DNA from: Deltaproteobacteria bacterium
GTDB lineage: Bacteria; Desulfobacterota; Syntrophobacteria; Syntrophobacterales; Syntrophobacteraceae
Assembly (NCBI GenBank): GCA_012517315.1
Contig: JAAYVE010000053.1
Span: forward strand, 1-64,000
Direction of reading: 5' to 3'
Length of the DNA: 64,000 bases
How positions within the stretch are numbered: the first letter of the stretch is position 1; each line of letters opens with the position of its first letter. A model generated the notes under the pieces. That model searched no databases. It was given only the letters and a program-made list of their open reading frames with translations, and was not told the DNA's origin. Of this stretch, positions 47,680 through 56,007 are shown one piece after another. A program made the translations under genes and the position numbers.

Positions 47680-47871
47680 CAGGCACACCCGCGACACATC
47701 GCGATCACACGTCTCACCGAGGCAGGGATCAATTTGCCGACGCTGAAGGAAATGAACGGGCGCACGACCTTGGCCATGTTGGCCATGATTGAACGGTATT
47801 CAGATGCCAACGGTGCGCACTCTCTACCGCAGGGGACCGGCTGGATGCTCGCCCGGGGGCAACGCCATTGA
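47680..47871 (+). pseudogene. tyrosine recombinase (integrase) C-terminal remnant
   Basis: One frame reads HPRHIAITRLTEAGINLPTL, then KEMNGRTTLAMLAMIERYSD. This matches the end of phage-type integrases (LRHTAITHLVQAGVDLPTVxxISGHxTLAMVERYSH) up to the region of the catalytic Tyr. The insertion LAM comes from a perfect 9-bp tandem duplication (TTGGCCATG at 47770-47778 and 47779-47787). The catalytic HxxR survives only as PRH, and no upstream part is present. It lies 115 bases from the 3' end of tRNA-Phe, so it is probably the scar of an element integrated there. Confidence 0.65.
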
Positions 47872-47930
47872 TTCAAGGTCTTTTTGGGGACGCCATTACA
47901 CAGGCATGGCACAAGACCTCAAAAACAAAA

Positions 47931-47953
47931 GCCCGCTTGTGGCGGGCTTTTTT
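47931..47953. terminator. bidirectional intrinsic terminator
   Basis: GCCCGC, loop TTGTG, GCGGGC, then six T on the plus strand; the A-rich sequence before it gives a T run on the minus strand as well. It serves the leftward tRNA-Phe and any rightward transcript from the pst/integrase side. Confidence 0.85.
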
Positions 47954-47985
47954 GGTTGAATTGGCTTGGTAAGCCGCGATACAAA

Positions 47986-48061
47986 TGGTGGCGGGGCCCA
48001 GAATCGAACTGGGGACACGAGGATTTTCAGTCCACTGCTCTACCGACTGAGCTACCCCGCC
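47986..48061 (-). tRNA. tRNA-Phe (GAA)
   Basis: 76 nt with encoded CCA. Acceptor GGCGGGG/CCCCGCC, D-arm GCTC...GAGC, anticodon loop CTGAAAA (anticodon GAA), T-arm CCCAG-TTCGATT-CTGGG. The anticodon stem GTGGA/TCCTC has one T-T mismatch (second pair), where most proteobacterial tRNA-Phe have A-T. Terminated by the hairpin at 47931-47953. Confidence 0.97.
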
Positions 48062-48190
48062 GCAAAAGCGAAGCGCATGTTACTGAATTCCTCATGATCC
48101 GTCAACTTGTTTTTGGGGTCTGTTCTACAGGGTTCCAAGACCGCCCCGTCTCCCGATTTCTGGGTGTGGCCGAAGCGCTGAGCGTCAGAA

Positions 48191-48931
48191 TCATTTCCCC
48201 CCGGTACCATCCAGATCCGCGATGAGGGAGTGGAGATCATCGTCTGAGAGGTCCATAACGGCCCCTCCGGCTTCACCGGGAAGGGCGGAAAGTTCCAGAG
48301 GTTCCCCCTCCATGGAAAGGCCCGCTTCCGGTTCCAATTGAGCCAGATCCTCGTCCGTCAGTTCAAGGTCTGCCGTATCCAGTTCGGTCATGTTCAATGA
48401 AAGTGTCTCGGAGGCGGTTTTTCCATTGCCGTTCCGTGGATGTGCAGCGGAGGGGATCCCATCGCTCAGGGCGGCGGAGCCGTCTTCAAGAAGAAAATCC
48501 AGGTCGAGTTCGAGTTCCGGTTCCGCGGGTTGCTTGCCCACTAGCTGATTCAGTTCTTCGTCGGACAAGTCGATCGTCAAACCCTCTTCCGAGTGCAGGC
48601 CAGCCTGGTCGAAAACCTGTAATTCCGCAACCGGTTCACTGGCAGCGGTGGAGACAGATTCAGCCACAGGGTGTTCTCCTGCGATTTCGATTTCATCGCC
48701 GAATTCGATTTCCGGAATCTCGGAAACGGCTGGTTCCAGGCGCTGCGGTTTCCCGGTATTGAGAGGAGTGCCTTGGTCCAGGTTGCTGAGGAGCGCGGCC
48801 AGAAAGCAGGGGACGCTCGGTTTGGCCGCCGTGAACCCCAGCTTGTCCCTGACGGCCGAAAGGTCAGTACCGCACTTGCTGCACTGGGACAGATGATCGA
48901 ATCCGATGAAACCACAGGCATGGCATTTCAT
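48191..48931 (-). CDS. acidic protein with N-terminal zinc ribbon, unknown function
   Basis: 246 residues. The N-terminus has a four-cysteine zinc ribbon (KCHACGFIGFDHLSQCSKCG). The rest is low-complexity and strongly acidic, with a repeated short motif DLSDEELNQLV, LTDEDLAQLE and DLSDDDLHSLIADL that looks like a set of helical docking peptides. No membrane helix. It precedes rsmE by about 15 bases downstream-wise on the same strand. I do not recognise a family; a scaffold or regulatory protein is possible. Confidence 0.75.
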   Translation of the reverse strand: MKCHACGFIGFDHLSQCSKCGTDLSAVRDKLGFTAAKPSVPCFLAALLSNLDQGTPLNTGKPQRLEPAVSEIPEIEFGDEIEIAGEHPVAESVSTAASEPVAELQVFDQAGLHSEEGLTIDLSDEELNQLVGKQPAEPELELDLDFLLEDGSAALSDGIPSAAHPRNGNGKTASETLSLNMTELDTADLELTDEDLAQLEPEAGLSMEGEPLELSALPGEAGGAVMDLSDDDLHSLIADLDGTGGK

Positions 48932-48946
48932 AGAACTGGTCCTTCC

Positions 48947-49720
48947 TTAAACTGTTTGTCCAAAGTCTCCCCACAGGGTTTGAACCGATGTGAGGAGGAC
49001 GGTCGCAGCCGTTTCAAAGCGAAGGATTCTCGGGCCGAGACGGACGGGTTGAAATCCCGATGACAAGAAAGCTTCCACCTCAGCGGCCGTCCACCCGCCT
49101 TCAGGGCCTACCACGGCCAATACCTGCCTATAGATCGGACATGCCTGCCAAACAGATAAGATATTTCCTCTGCTTTCATTTTCAGATGCGAAGATGCGCA
49201 GAACCTGAGACTCTTCGTTCAACAACCGACCTGACTGCCGGAGAAAACCCGAGAAATCCCCGCAAACGTGAACCTCAGGCGAGAACATGCGCCCGCACTG
49301 GCACATGGCTTCCCTCGCGATCTTGAGCCAGCGATCCCTTCGCCGCCCTTGCTGGGAGGTAGAGAGTCCGTAGGAACTCCTTGTCGCCGGGAAGACCATG
49401 AAGCGGGTCACCCCGATCTCCGTAGCCTGCCTCACAACCAGATCCATGCGGTCCCCTCGGGCGAGAGCCATTCCCAAAGTGACCTCCAGGAACGATTCGG
49501 CCGCAGGGTGAAGAGATGCCATAAGGCGAACGCGAACTCCCTTTTCGGACATCTCGTCGATGACGCCACTCCATCCATTCCCCAAACCGTCGAGTACCTC
49601 GACCGAATCTCCCGGTTTCAGACGCAGGACGTTCTTTGCGTGGTGCGCCGTCTGATCTGTCAGAAGAGCTTGTTTCCCAGCAGGATCCACCTGCTCGACA
49701 AAAAAGCGCCGGTGTGTCAT
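48947..49720 (-). CDS. rsmE: 16S rRNA m3U1498 methyltransferase
   Basis: 257 residues from MTHRRFFVEQ; an ATG ten codons earlier is also in frame. N-terminal PUA-like domain (HHAKNVLRLKPGDSVEVLDG) and SPOUT domain with VRQATEIGVTRFMVFPATRS, LAVVGPEGGWTAAEVEAF and VRLGPRILRFETAATVLL, the SAM-binding knot. It methylates N3 of U1498 in 16S rRNA. It lies in the pilD-rsmE-zinc ribbon run. Confidence 0.93.
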   Translation of the reverse strand: MTHRRFFVEQVDPAGKQALLTDQTAHHAKNVLRLKPGDSVEVLDGLGNGWSGVIDEMSEKGVRVRLMASLHPAAESFLEVTLGMALARGDRMDLVVRQATEIGVTRFMVFPATRSSYGLSTSQQGRRRDRWLKIAREAMCQCGRMFSPEVHVCGDFSGFLRQSGRLLNEESQVLRIFASENESRGNILSVWQACPIYRQVLAVVGPEGGWTAAEVEAFLSSGFQPVRLGPRILRFETAATVLLTSVQTLWGDFGQTV

Positions 49721-49746
49721 GAGGCAAGCCTTGGGAATGGAGGGTC

Positions 49747-50535
49747 TCATGCAAAGAATTCAGTGACGTACCAGTGGATGAAGTCTTGTCCCCAAAGGAG
49801 GTAACAAACGGCGCCGAGGGAGAGGAAGGGGCCGAAGGGGACCATGGCGGTCAATCCGGTCCGTCTGCGTTTCATGACAGCGATTCCCGCGAGGGCGCCG
49901 GCCACGGAGGCGACCATGACGGTGAAAAGGACACCCGCAGCGCCGAGAAAAGCTCCGATCATTGCAAGCAACTTGATATCGCCACCTCCCATCCCTTCCT
50001 GACGCCTGAGGAAATGGTAGGCCACTGCGATGGCATAAAGAAAACCGCCACCCAGGAGAACGCCCACCAGGGAATCCTGCCAGGACAGGCGGGGGGTGAA
50101 GAAGGAAAAAGCGAGCCCTGCAGCGATTCCCGGCAGGGAGAGAACGTTGGGGATGGTGAAGGTGTCGAGGTCGATGAAGGCGATGAGGGTGAGTAGGGAT
50201 ACAAAGAGAAATTCTCCGAAAAACTGGGGAGAAAACCCATACTCTCGGAAGAGATAGAGAGCCGCCCCTCCGGTGATGGCTTCTACCAGGGGATATCGCG
50301 GGGAGATGGGGGTCTTGCAGTGGCGACACCTGCCCATGAGAACCACGTAACTGAGGATGGGGATGTTGTCGTAAAAGGCGATGGGGTTGCCGCACCGGGG
50401 GCAGCGGGATGCCGGATGCACGATGGAGAGTTTGGCGGGCAGGCGGTGGATCACCACGTTGAAGAAACTGCCCAGGCAAGACCCCAGGGCGAAGACGAAG
50501 CATTGTTGGATCCATTCCGGCAGGACAGCAGTCAT
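49747..50535 (-). CDS. pilD: prepilin peptidase / N-methyltransferase
   Basis: 262 residues, full length. Cytoplasmic N-terminal zinc site with two CxxC (SRCPRCGNPIAF and GRCRHCKTPISP), then about seven helices with the aspartic protease pair in AFIDLDTFTIPNVLSLPG and GMGGGDIKLLAMIG. It cleaves and methylates type IV pilin and type II secretion pseudopilins. No pilin gene is in the window. Overlaps rsmE region only by its upstream start option. Confidence 0.93.
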   Translation of the reverse strand: MTAVLPEWIQQCFVFALGSCLGSFFNVVIHRLPAKLSIVHPASRCPRCGNPIAFYDNIPILSYVVLMGRCRHCKTPISPRYPLVEAITGGAALYLFREYGFSPQFFGEFLFVSLLTLIAFIDLDTFTIPNVLSLPGIAAGLAFSFFTPRLSWQDSLVGVLLGGGFLYAIAVAYHFLRRQEGMGGGDIKLLAMIGAFLGAAGVLFTVMVASVAGALAGIAVMKRRRTGLTAMVPFGPFLSLGAVCYLLWGQDFIHWYVTEFFA

Positions 50536-50538
50536 GTT

Positions 50539-52998
50539 CTAACTCCCAATTGCCCCCTGGGTTTCCGACGAAGGGTGTTCCGCCTCATGTCCGCAGGCAG
50601 GGTTGGGGCACAAAAGCCTGGCGCCCTTTTTCTTGTCCTGCTTTTCCAGCATGGAGGGAAAGCCGCAGTGGGGACACGGTTCCTGGACGAACGTTCCCCT
50701 GAAGGAGATGGTGCACTGGGGGTAGCGGCTGCAACCATAAAAGCGGCGGCCGGACATTCCCCGCCGCTCAACCAGTTGCCCGTCGCAACCCTCCTGGGGG
50801 CATGGAATCCCTGTGGCGACGGGGCGCGTGTTCTTGCAACCCGGATACCCGCTGCAGGCGAGAAAAGCCCCGAACCGCCCCTGCTTCATGACCATGGGCC
50901 TTCCGCACTTGTCGCATGTCTCCCCCGGGTCACCAATGGCCGCAGAGGTATTCTCCCCAGCTTTCACGGCTTTGGTGTGCTTGCACTTGGGGTAGTTGCT
51001 ACAAGCAAGAAAAGTGCCGTATCGTCCCTTCTTGACGACCATGGGACTGCCGCATTTTTCGCAGTTTTCGCCTTCAACTGTCTCCCGCTCCAGAACTCGG
51101 ATACGTCCCTTCTCATCCCGCTCATAGTCTGCGGTGAACGTGCAGCGGGGGTGATCGCTGCAGGCAAGAAAGGGCCCGTTCCTGCTGAGCCGGATGTGGA
51201 GGGGATGCTTGCACAAAGGGCACTGGAGATCCGTAGGCAGGCCCTTGGCCTTCACGTTGAGCATGTTGGTCTTGGCCGACTCCAGGGTCCTTGCGAATTG
51301 ATCGTAGAACTCTTCCAGCAGCTTGAGGTAAGGGTATTGGCCTTCTTCCACCCCGTCCAAGCTCTTTTCGAGCTGAGCGGTGAATTCCACATCCACGATC
51401 CCCGGGAAGCTTTCCACCAGAAGCGTGTTGATGATCCTTCCCAGTTCTGTGGGCGTCAGGCGCTGCTTCTCCGAGGCCACATATCCTCGTTCCACGATAG
51501 TGGACAGAATCGTGGCGTAAGTGCTGGGCCTGCCGATGCCCAGTTCCTCCAGTTCCCTGATGAGGCTCGCTTCGGAAAAGCGGGGAGGCGGCTGGGTGAA
51601 ATGCTGCTTGGGAATGATTTCCAGAAGGGAGAGGTCCTGTCCTTCGGTGAGTTCCGGGAGCCACTTTTCCCCCGCTTCCCCATTTTCCCCGTTTTCCCGG
51701 CTTTCAACATAGAGTTTCATGTATCCATGGAAGTTCACCACAGAGCCCGTGGCCCGGAAGGAATAACCACCGGCCCCGATATCCACGGTGGTTTGGGAGA
51801 TGCGCGCAGGGGCCATCTGACAGGCCACGAAGCGCTTCCAAATGAGGGAATAAAGGGCGAGCTGGTCTTTGGTCAGATGAGGTGCGACGGTTTCCGGCGT
51901 GCGATTCACGTCGGTGGGGCGAATGGCTTCATGGGCCCCTTGCGCGCTGGCCTTGGATTTGTAGAAAACGGCCTTGGGAGGCAGATAGTCTTTGCCCCAG
52001 GTTTCCAGGATATAGTCTCTTGCGGCATCTACGGCCTCGGTGGAAAGGCGCGTCGAATCGGTCCGCATGTAGGTGATGAGGCCGACCGCTCCCTCGTTTC
52101 CAACTTCCAAGCCCTCGTAGAGCTTCTGGGCGAGGCTCATGGTCTTCTTTGCGGAAAAGCGCAGCCTTCGAGCCGATTCTTGCTGAAGAGTGCTGGTGAT
52201 GAATGGTGGTGAGGGATTCTTGTTCTTTTGCTTGCGCTCAACCTTTTCCACCTTATAGGGGAGGTATCGCAACCTTTCCACCAGTCCTCGGGCTTCCTCC
52301 TCACGGGAGACCTTGCACTTCTTCTTCATGTACCGCTGGAGGATGGCCGTGAACGCTCTCTCGCCAAGATTTTCCGAAGAATCGGTTTCCATTGTTTCAG
52401 AGGGCGTCAACCGGGCTTCGATGGTCCAATACTCTTCAGGGTTGAATTGCTGGATTGCGTCCTCTCTTTCACAAACCAGACGAAGCGCTACGGACTGAAC
52501 CCTGCCTGCGCTCAGGCCTGGCTTCACCTTCTGCCACAGGATGGGGGAAATAAGGTATCCCACCAGGCGATCCAGGATCCTCCTGGCCTGCTGGGCTTCA
52601 TAGAGTCCCCTGTTGAGCTCGGAAGGACGCTTCAGCGCCTCTTTAACCGCCTTGTGCGTCAGTTCGTAGAAAAGGACCCGGTGAAAAGGCTTTTCATCTC
52701 TTCGGATCTCCTCGGCGATGTGCCAGGCAATGGCTTCCCCTTCCCTGTCCGGGTCCGGTCCGAGGTAAACGGCATCGGCTTTGGCCGCGGCTGCACTCAG
52801 CTCGGAGAGCACCTTCTTCTTTCCGCTCATCACCTGGTAGGCAGCCTGAAATCCCTTTTCGATGTCGATGCCCAGGCGGTTCTTGGGCAGATCCTTCACG
52901 TGTCCGACAGATGCCTTGACTACGAAATCCCTGCCGAGGTAACGTCCGAGTGTTTTGGCTTTCGTGGGCGATTCCACTACGAGTAGAGACTTGGCCAT
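50539..52998 (-). CDS. topA: DNA topoisomerase I
   Basis: 819 residues. TOPRIM domain at the N-terminus (MAKSLLVVESPTKAKTLGRY; DPDREGEAIAWHI), the central domains with catalytic tyrosine in GLITYMRTDSTRLS (about residue 315), then five C-terminal four-cysteine zinc fingers such as CPLCKHPL ... CSDHPRC and CEKCGSPMVVKKG ... CSNYPKC. It relaxes negative supercoils. It ends four bases before pilD starts. Large, essential and free of lesions, so it serves as an internal control for sequence quality. Confidence 0.97.
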   Translation of the reverse strand: MAKSLLVVESPTKAKTLGRYLGRDFVVKASVGHVKDLPKNRLGIDIEKGFQAAYQVMSGKKKVLSELSAAAAKADAVYLGPDPDREGEAIAWHIAEEIRRDEKPFHRVLFYELTHKAVKEALKRPSELNRGLYEAQQARRILDRLVGYLISPILWQKVKPGLSAGRVQSVALRLVCEREDAIQQFNPEEYWTIEARLTPSETMETDSSENLGERAFTAILQRYMKKKCKVSREEEARGLVERLRYLPYKVEKVERKQKNKNPSPPFITSTLQQESARRLRFSAKKTMSLAQKLYEGLEVGNEGAVGLITYMRTDSTRLSTEAVDAARDYILETWGKDYLPPKAVFYKSKASAQGAHEAIRPTDVNRTPETVAPHLTKDQLALYSLIWKRFVACQMAPARISQTTVDIGAGGYSFRATGSVVNFHGYMKLYVESRENGENGEAGEKWLPELTEGQDLSLLEIIPKQHFTQPPPRFSEASLIRELEELGIGRPSTYATILSTIVERGYVASEKQRLTPTELGRIINTLLVESFPGIVDVEFTAQLEKSLDGVEEGQYPYLKLLEEFYDQFARTLESAKTNMLNVKAKGLPTDLQCPLCKHPLHIRLSRNGPFLACSDHPRCTFTADYERDEKGRIRVLERETVEGENCEKCGSPMVVKKGRYGTFLACSNYPKCKHTKAVKAGENTSAAIGDPGETCDKCGRPMVMKQGRFGAFLACSGYPGCKNTRPVATGIPCPQEGCDGQLVERRGMSGRRFYGCSRYPQCTISFRGTFVQEPCPHCGFPSMLEKQDKKKGARLLCPNPACGHEAEHPSSETQGAIGS

Positions 52999-53361
52999 TA
53001 AGCTGTGACCTCTTGTAACCTTAGACGTTCATCGTTCCCTGCTCAGGAAGCATCTCGAGACAGGGCGATGGGAAAATCAACGGGTGCGGCAAAGCAATTT
53101 ACACAACCTTCGTGAGCCGGGCACAAGCGGACATGTGCAAGAGAAGCCACCGTGCAACCCTTTCAGCGAGACAATAATCATCCCGAGTCCGAAGAGGTAA
53201 CGGATCTCGGCTCAAAACTCAATGGCATATGTAAAATCGGGTATACAACCACCCCCTCCCGAAAATGGCCCACAGCGTGTTTTTCGCTCTTCTCCCCCGC
53301 GACAGTGCGAAGGGATCCACCTGGCAAAAACCGGCGGTGGCCAACAGTCCCATCCTGCTTT
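52999..53361. other. gap between dprA and topA
   Basis: About 360 bases between the end of dprA and the topA start, both leftward. No credible gene. It should hold the topA promoter; I could not pick boxes with confidence. Confidence 0.4.
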
Positions 53362-54498
53362 TCAGGAACCTCCGGAGACGATGAAATGTTTGCCCGGGAG
53401 CTGCCGGACCAACCCTTTGAGTTCCAGGGAGAGGAGTGCGGCCATGACCTGGGCGGCGGGCCACCGTAGAGATCGGCAGATGAGATCCATGTGTTGAGGG
53501 TTTTGGTCCAGTTGCTTCAATACCTCGGCCTCCTGTGGCGTCACTGGGGGTGGAGGGGCGGACGGTACCACCTGCAGTGCGAAGCCACTCGATGGGCGAA
53601 TCAAGGGCCGGATTTCCTCCACGATGTCCTCAGCGGTCTCCACGAGTTTCGCCCCCTCCCTCAGCAACCTGTGGGGTCCCACGCTGCGATGATGTCCGGC
53701 CGTGCCAGGAACGGCAAAGACCTCGCGACCCTGTTCCAGGGCGAGACGGGCAGTGATGAGGGAGCCGCTCCGCTGGGCGGCCTCCACGATGACCACACCG
53801 AGAGACAGTCCGCTGATGATCCGGTTGCGCATGGGGAAGTGCCCCGGTGCAGGGGGCGTTCCCAGTGGGAATTCGGTCATGACGGCACCGGATTCGGCAA
53901 TAGTCTCCTTGAGCCTGTTGCTCCCCCGGGGGTACTCCACGTCCAGTCCGCATCCGAGCACTGCCAGTGTTCTTCCTTTGCCTCGGAGGGTTCCCCGATG
54001 TGCGGCACTGTCGATTCCCACCGCAAACCCACTGACCACTGTAACTCCATAGCCGGCAAGCTCGGCGCAGAGCTTTTCCGTGAAGGCCATGCCCATGGGC
54101 GATGCCGCCCTTGACCCCACAACCGCTATGGATACCAGGTCGCGGGGTTGGATGCTCCCGCGCACGAAAAGAACGGCGGGAGGATCTGGGATTGCTGCCA
54201 AGTTGGCGGGATAATCCGGATCGTTGAGGCACACGAGGAAAATGGATTGCTCGCGAAGAGCTTGCCATTCTCTTTCAGGGGGGCGCAGGGTGGACTTCCT
54301 GTCAACGGCGTCTCGAACCCTCTCTCCAATGGACGGGACTGCGGCCAGATCCTGCCTGCCTGCACGAAGAATGGCCGATGGAGAACCAAAATACTTGAGC
54401 AGGCGAAGCAAAGACCTGTTTCCCAGCTCGGGAATCAGCTTCAATGTGAGCCATTCCAGGCGTTCCAACTCAATTCCCTCATTTTCCTTGATTTCCAT
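53362..54498 (-). CDS. dprA: DNA-processing protein DprA
   Basis: 378 residues. An N-terminal helix-hairpin-helix-like part (LKYFGSPSAILRA ... LAAVPSIGERV), the Rossmann domain with VAVVGSRAASPMGMAFTEKL, VSGFAVGIDSAAHRGTL and the FPMRNRIISGLS motif, and a C-terminal winged helix (ILKQLDQ-like; EVLKQLDQNPQHMDLICRSL). It loads RecA on single-stranded DNA in transformation. Usually it precedes topA, as here. Confidence 0.95.
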   Translation of the reverse strand: MEIKENEGIELERLEWLTLKLIPELGNRSLLRLLKYFGSPSAILRAGRQDLAAVPSIGERVRDAVDRKSTLRPPEREWQALREQSIFLVCLNDPDYPANLAAIPDPPAVLFVRGSIQPRDLVSIAVVGSRAASPMGMAFTEKLCAELAGYGVTVVSGFAVGIDSAAHRGTLRGKGRTLAVLGCGLDVEYPRGSNRLKETIAESGAVMTEFPLGTPPAPGHFPMRNRIISGLSLGVVIVEAAQRSGSLITARLALEQGREVFAVPGTAGHHRSVGPHRLLREGAKLVETAEDIVEEIRPLIRPSSGFALQVVPSAPPPPVTPQEAEVLKQLDQNPQHMDLICRSLRWPAAQVMAALLSLELKGLVRQLPGKHFIVSGGS

Positions 54499-54671
54499 GT
54501 CCCATCAACTCGACGGAGGGGTGTGAAAGCCCCAGGGCGCTGCAGACGTGGTCGTTGTCCATCACGACTGGGATGTGATAAGTATAGCCCCTCAATCCCT
54601 TTGTCAAATCATGGTTTTGCTTGGCGGGAGCCATCGGTTGCCAGGAAATGACCTCGAGGGTACCAAACACC

Positions 54672-55961
54672 ATGCCAAGATCCGATGCCTTTAACCTTGG
54701 GGAAAAGAGGAAACCGGAACTCCTGGCCCCGGGAGGGAGCCTGGAAAAATGCCGCGTCGCGTTTCTCTACGGTGCGGATGCGGTTTATGTGGGGGGCAGG
54801 CGTTTCAGCCTGAGGGCCCAAGCGAAAAACCTCGATGGGGAAGAACTGGCGGCGGCGGTTTTCCTCGCGCACGGCCTCGGCAGGAAACTCTACGTGGCGG
54901 TGAACGCCTTTGCGAGAGAGGCTGACCTTGAGGCACTGCCCCCATACCTGGAATACCTCAATGAAATACGGGTGGACGGCTTGATCGTGAGTGATCCCGG
55001 TGTCCTGCTTCTCGCCCGACGGCATGCGGCAGATACCCCCATTCACCTCAGCACCCAATCGAACTCCATGAACTCCCTCAGTGCCCTCTTTTGGGCTGGT
55101 CAAGGCGTTCGACGGATCAACATGGCCAGGGAGACGACCTTCCAGGAACTGAAAACCGTTCGTGCTCGCACCTCCGTGGAGATCGAACTGTTTGTGCATG
55201 GAGCCATGTGCGTTTCCTACTCGGGTCGTTGCCTTCTCAGCGCCCTTCTCAGCGATCGCAGTGCCAACCAGGGAATGTGCGCCCAACCTTGCCGCTGGTC
55301 ATACAGCCTGGTTGAGGAAAAAAGGCCGGGCCAGTATTTCCCCCTCCGCGAAGACGAACGGGGCTCATACGTTTTCAATTCCAAAGATCTTTGTCTCATC
55401 GGGGAGGTGGGGAGACTCATGGATATCGGTATCGATGCGTTCAAGATCGAAGGGCGCATGAAGGGGGCCCTCTACCTCGCGTCCACCGTGAGAGCCTACC
55501 GCCAGGCCATTGACCGCCATTGGGGCGGACTGGGGGAAGGGGTGCCGGAATGGGAGTGGATGTCCGACCTCCGCTGTGTGAGCCATCGTCCCTACACCAG
55601 GGGGTTCCTCTTCTCGGAAGCCGATGGGCCGGCGGAACAGATGGATCTGGACGCTGCGTATCTTCAAACGCATACCCTTGCTGGAATCGTGAGGAATGGG
55701 CCGGGAGGCCGAGGAGAAGAGGAGTTTTTTCACGGGAAGCGGCAGGGCAGAATATGGGTGGAGGTGCGAACTCGGCTCGAGCACGGTTCCGTACTCGGAT
55801 TTCTTCAGCCGGACGGTTCCACCAGCACTCACCGGCTGGAGAGCTTCTACGGGCTTGTAGGAAACCGGCTTTCCGCGGCAAACCCCAATACCTGGATCAC
55901 TTTTCGGGTCCCTTTCGACACCTTCCCCCTGCAAGTGATCCGCACGCCGGTCAGCCACTGA
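54672..55961 (+). CDS. U32 family peptidase (tRNA/rRNA hydroxylation type)
   Basis: About 429 residues; an in-frame ATG at 54621 is possible. The start KPELLAPGGSLEKCRVAFLY GADAVYVGG and the motif ELFVHGAMCVSYSGRCLLSA with SANQGMCAQPCRW, which carries Fe-S cysteines, are diagnostic. Members such as TrhP and RlhA use prephenate-derived chemistry to hydroxylate tRNA or 23S rRNA. The exact target is not evident. Divergent from dprA, convergent with the sensor kinase. Confidence 0.9.
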   Translation: MPRSDAFNLGEKRKPELLAPGGSLEKCRVAFLYGADAVYVGGRRFSLRAQAKNLDGEELAAAVFLAHGLGRKLYVAVNAFAREADLEALPPYLEYLNEIRVDGLIVSDPGVLLLARRHAADTPIHLSTQSNSMNSLSALFWAGQGVRRINMARETTFQELKTVRARTSVEIELFVHGAMCVSYSGRCLLSALLSDRSANQGMCAQPCRWSYSLVEEKRPGQYFPLREDERGSYVFNSKDLCLIGEVGRLMDIGIDAFKIEGRMKGALYLASTVRAYRQAIDRHWGGLGEGVPEWEWMSDLRCVSHRPYTRGFLFSEADGPAEQMDLDAAYLQTHTLAGIVRNGPGGRGEEEFFHGKRQGRIWVEVRTRLEHGSVLGFLQPDGSTSTHRLESFYGLVGNRLSAANPNTWITFRVPFDTFPLQVIRTPVSH

Positions 55962-56007
55962 CCCTTCGTGCGGGTTCCGGCCATTGTCGACGGGCGGCCT
56001 TTGCCGG

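Noticed and set aside
53152-53497. Short frames between dprA and topA
   Set aside because: Overlapping frames on both strands with no motif and no ribosome site; treated as intergenic.
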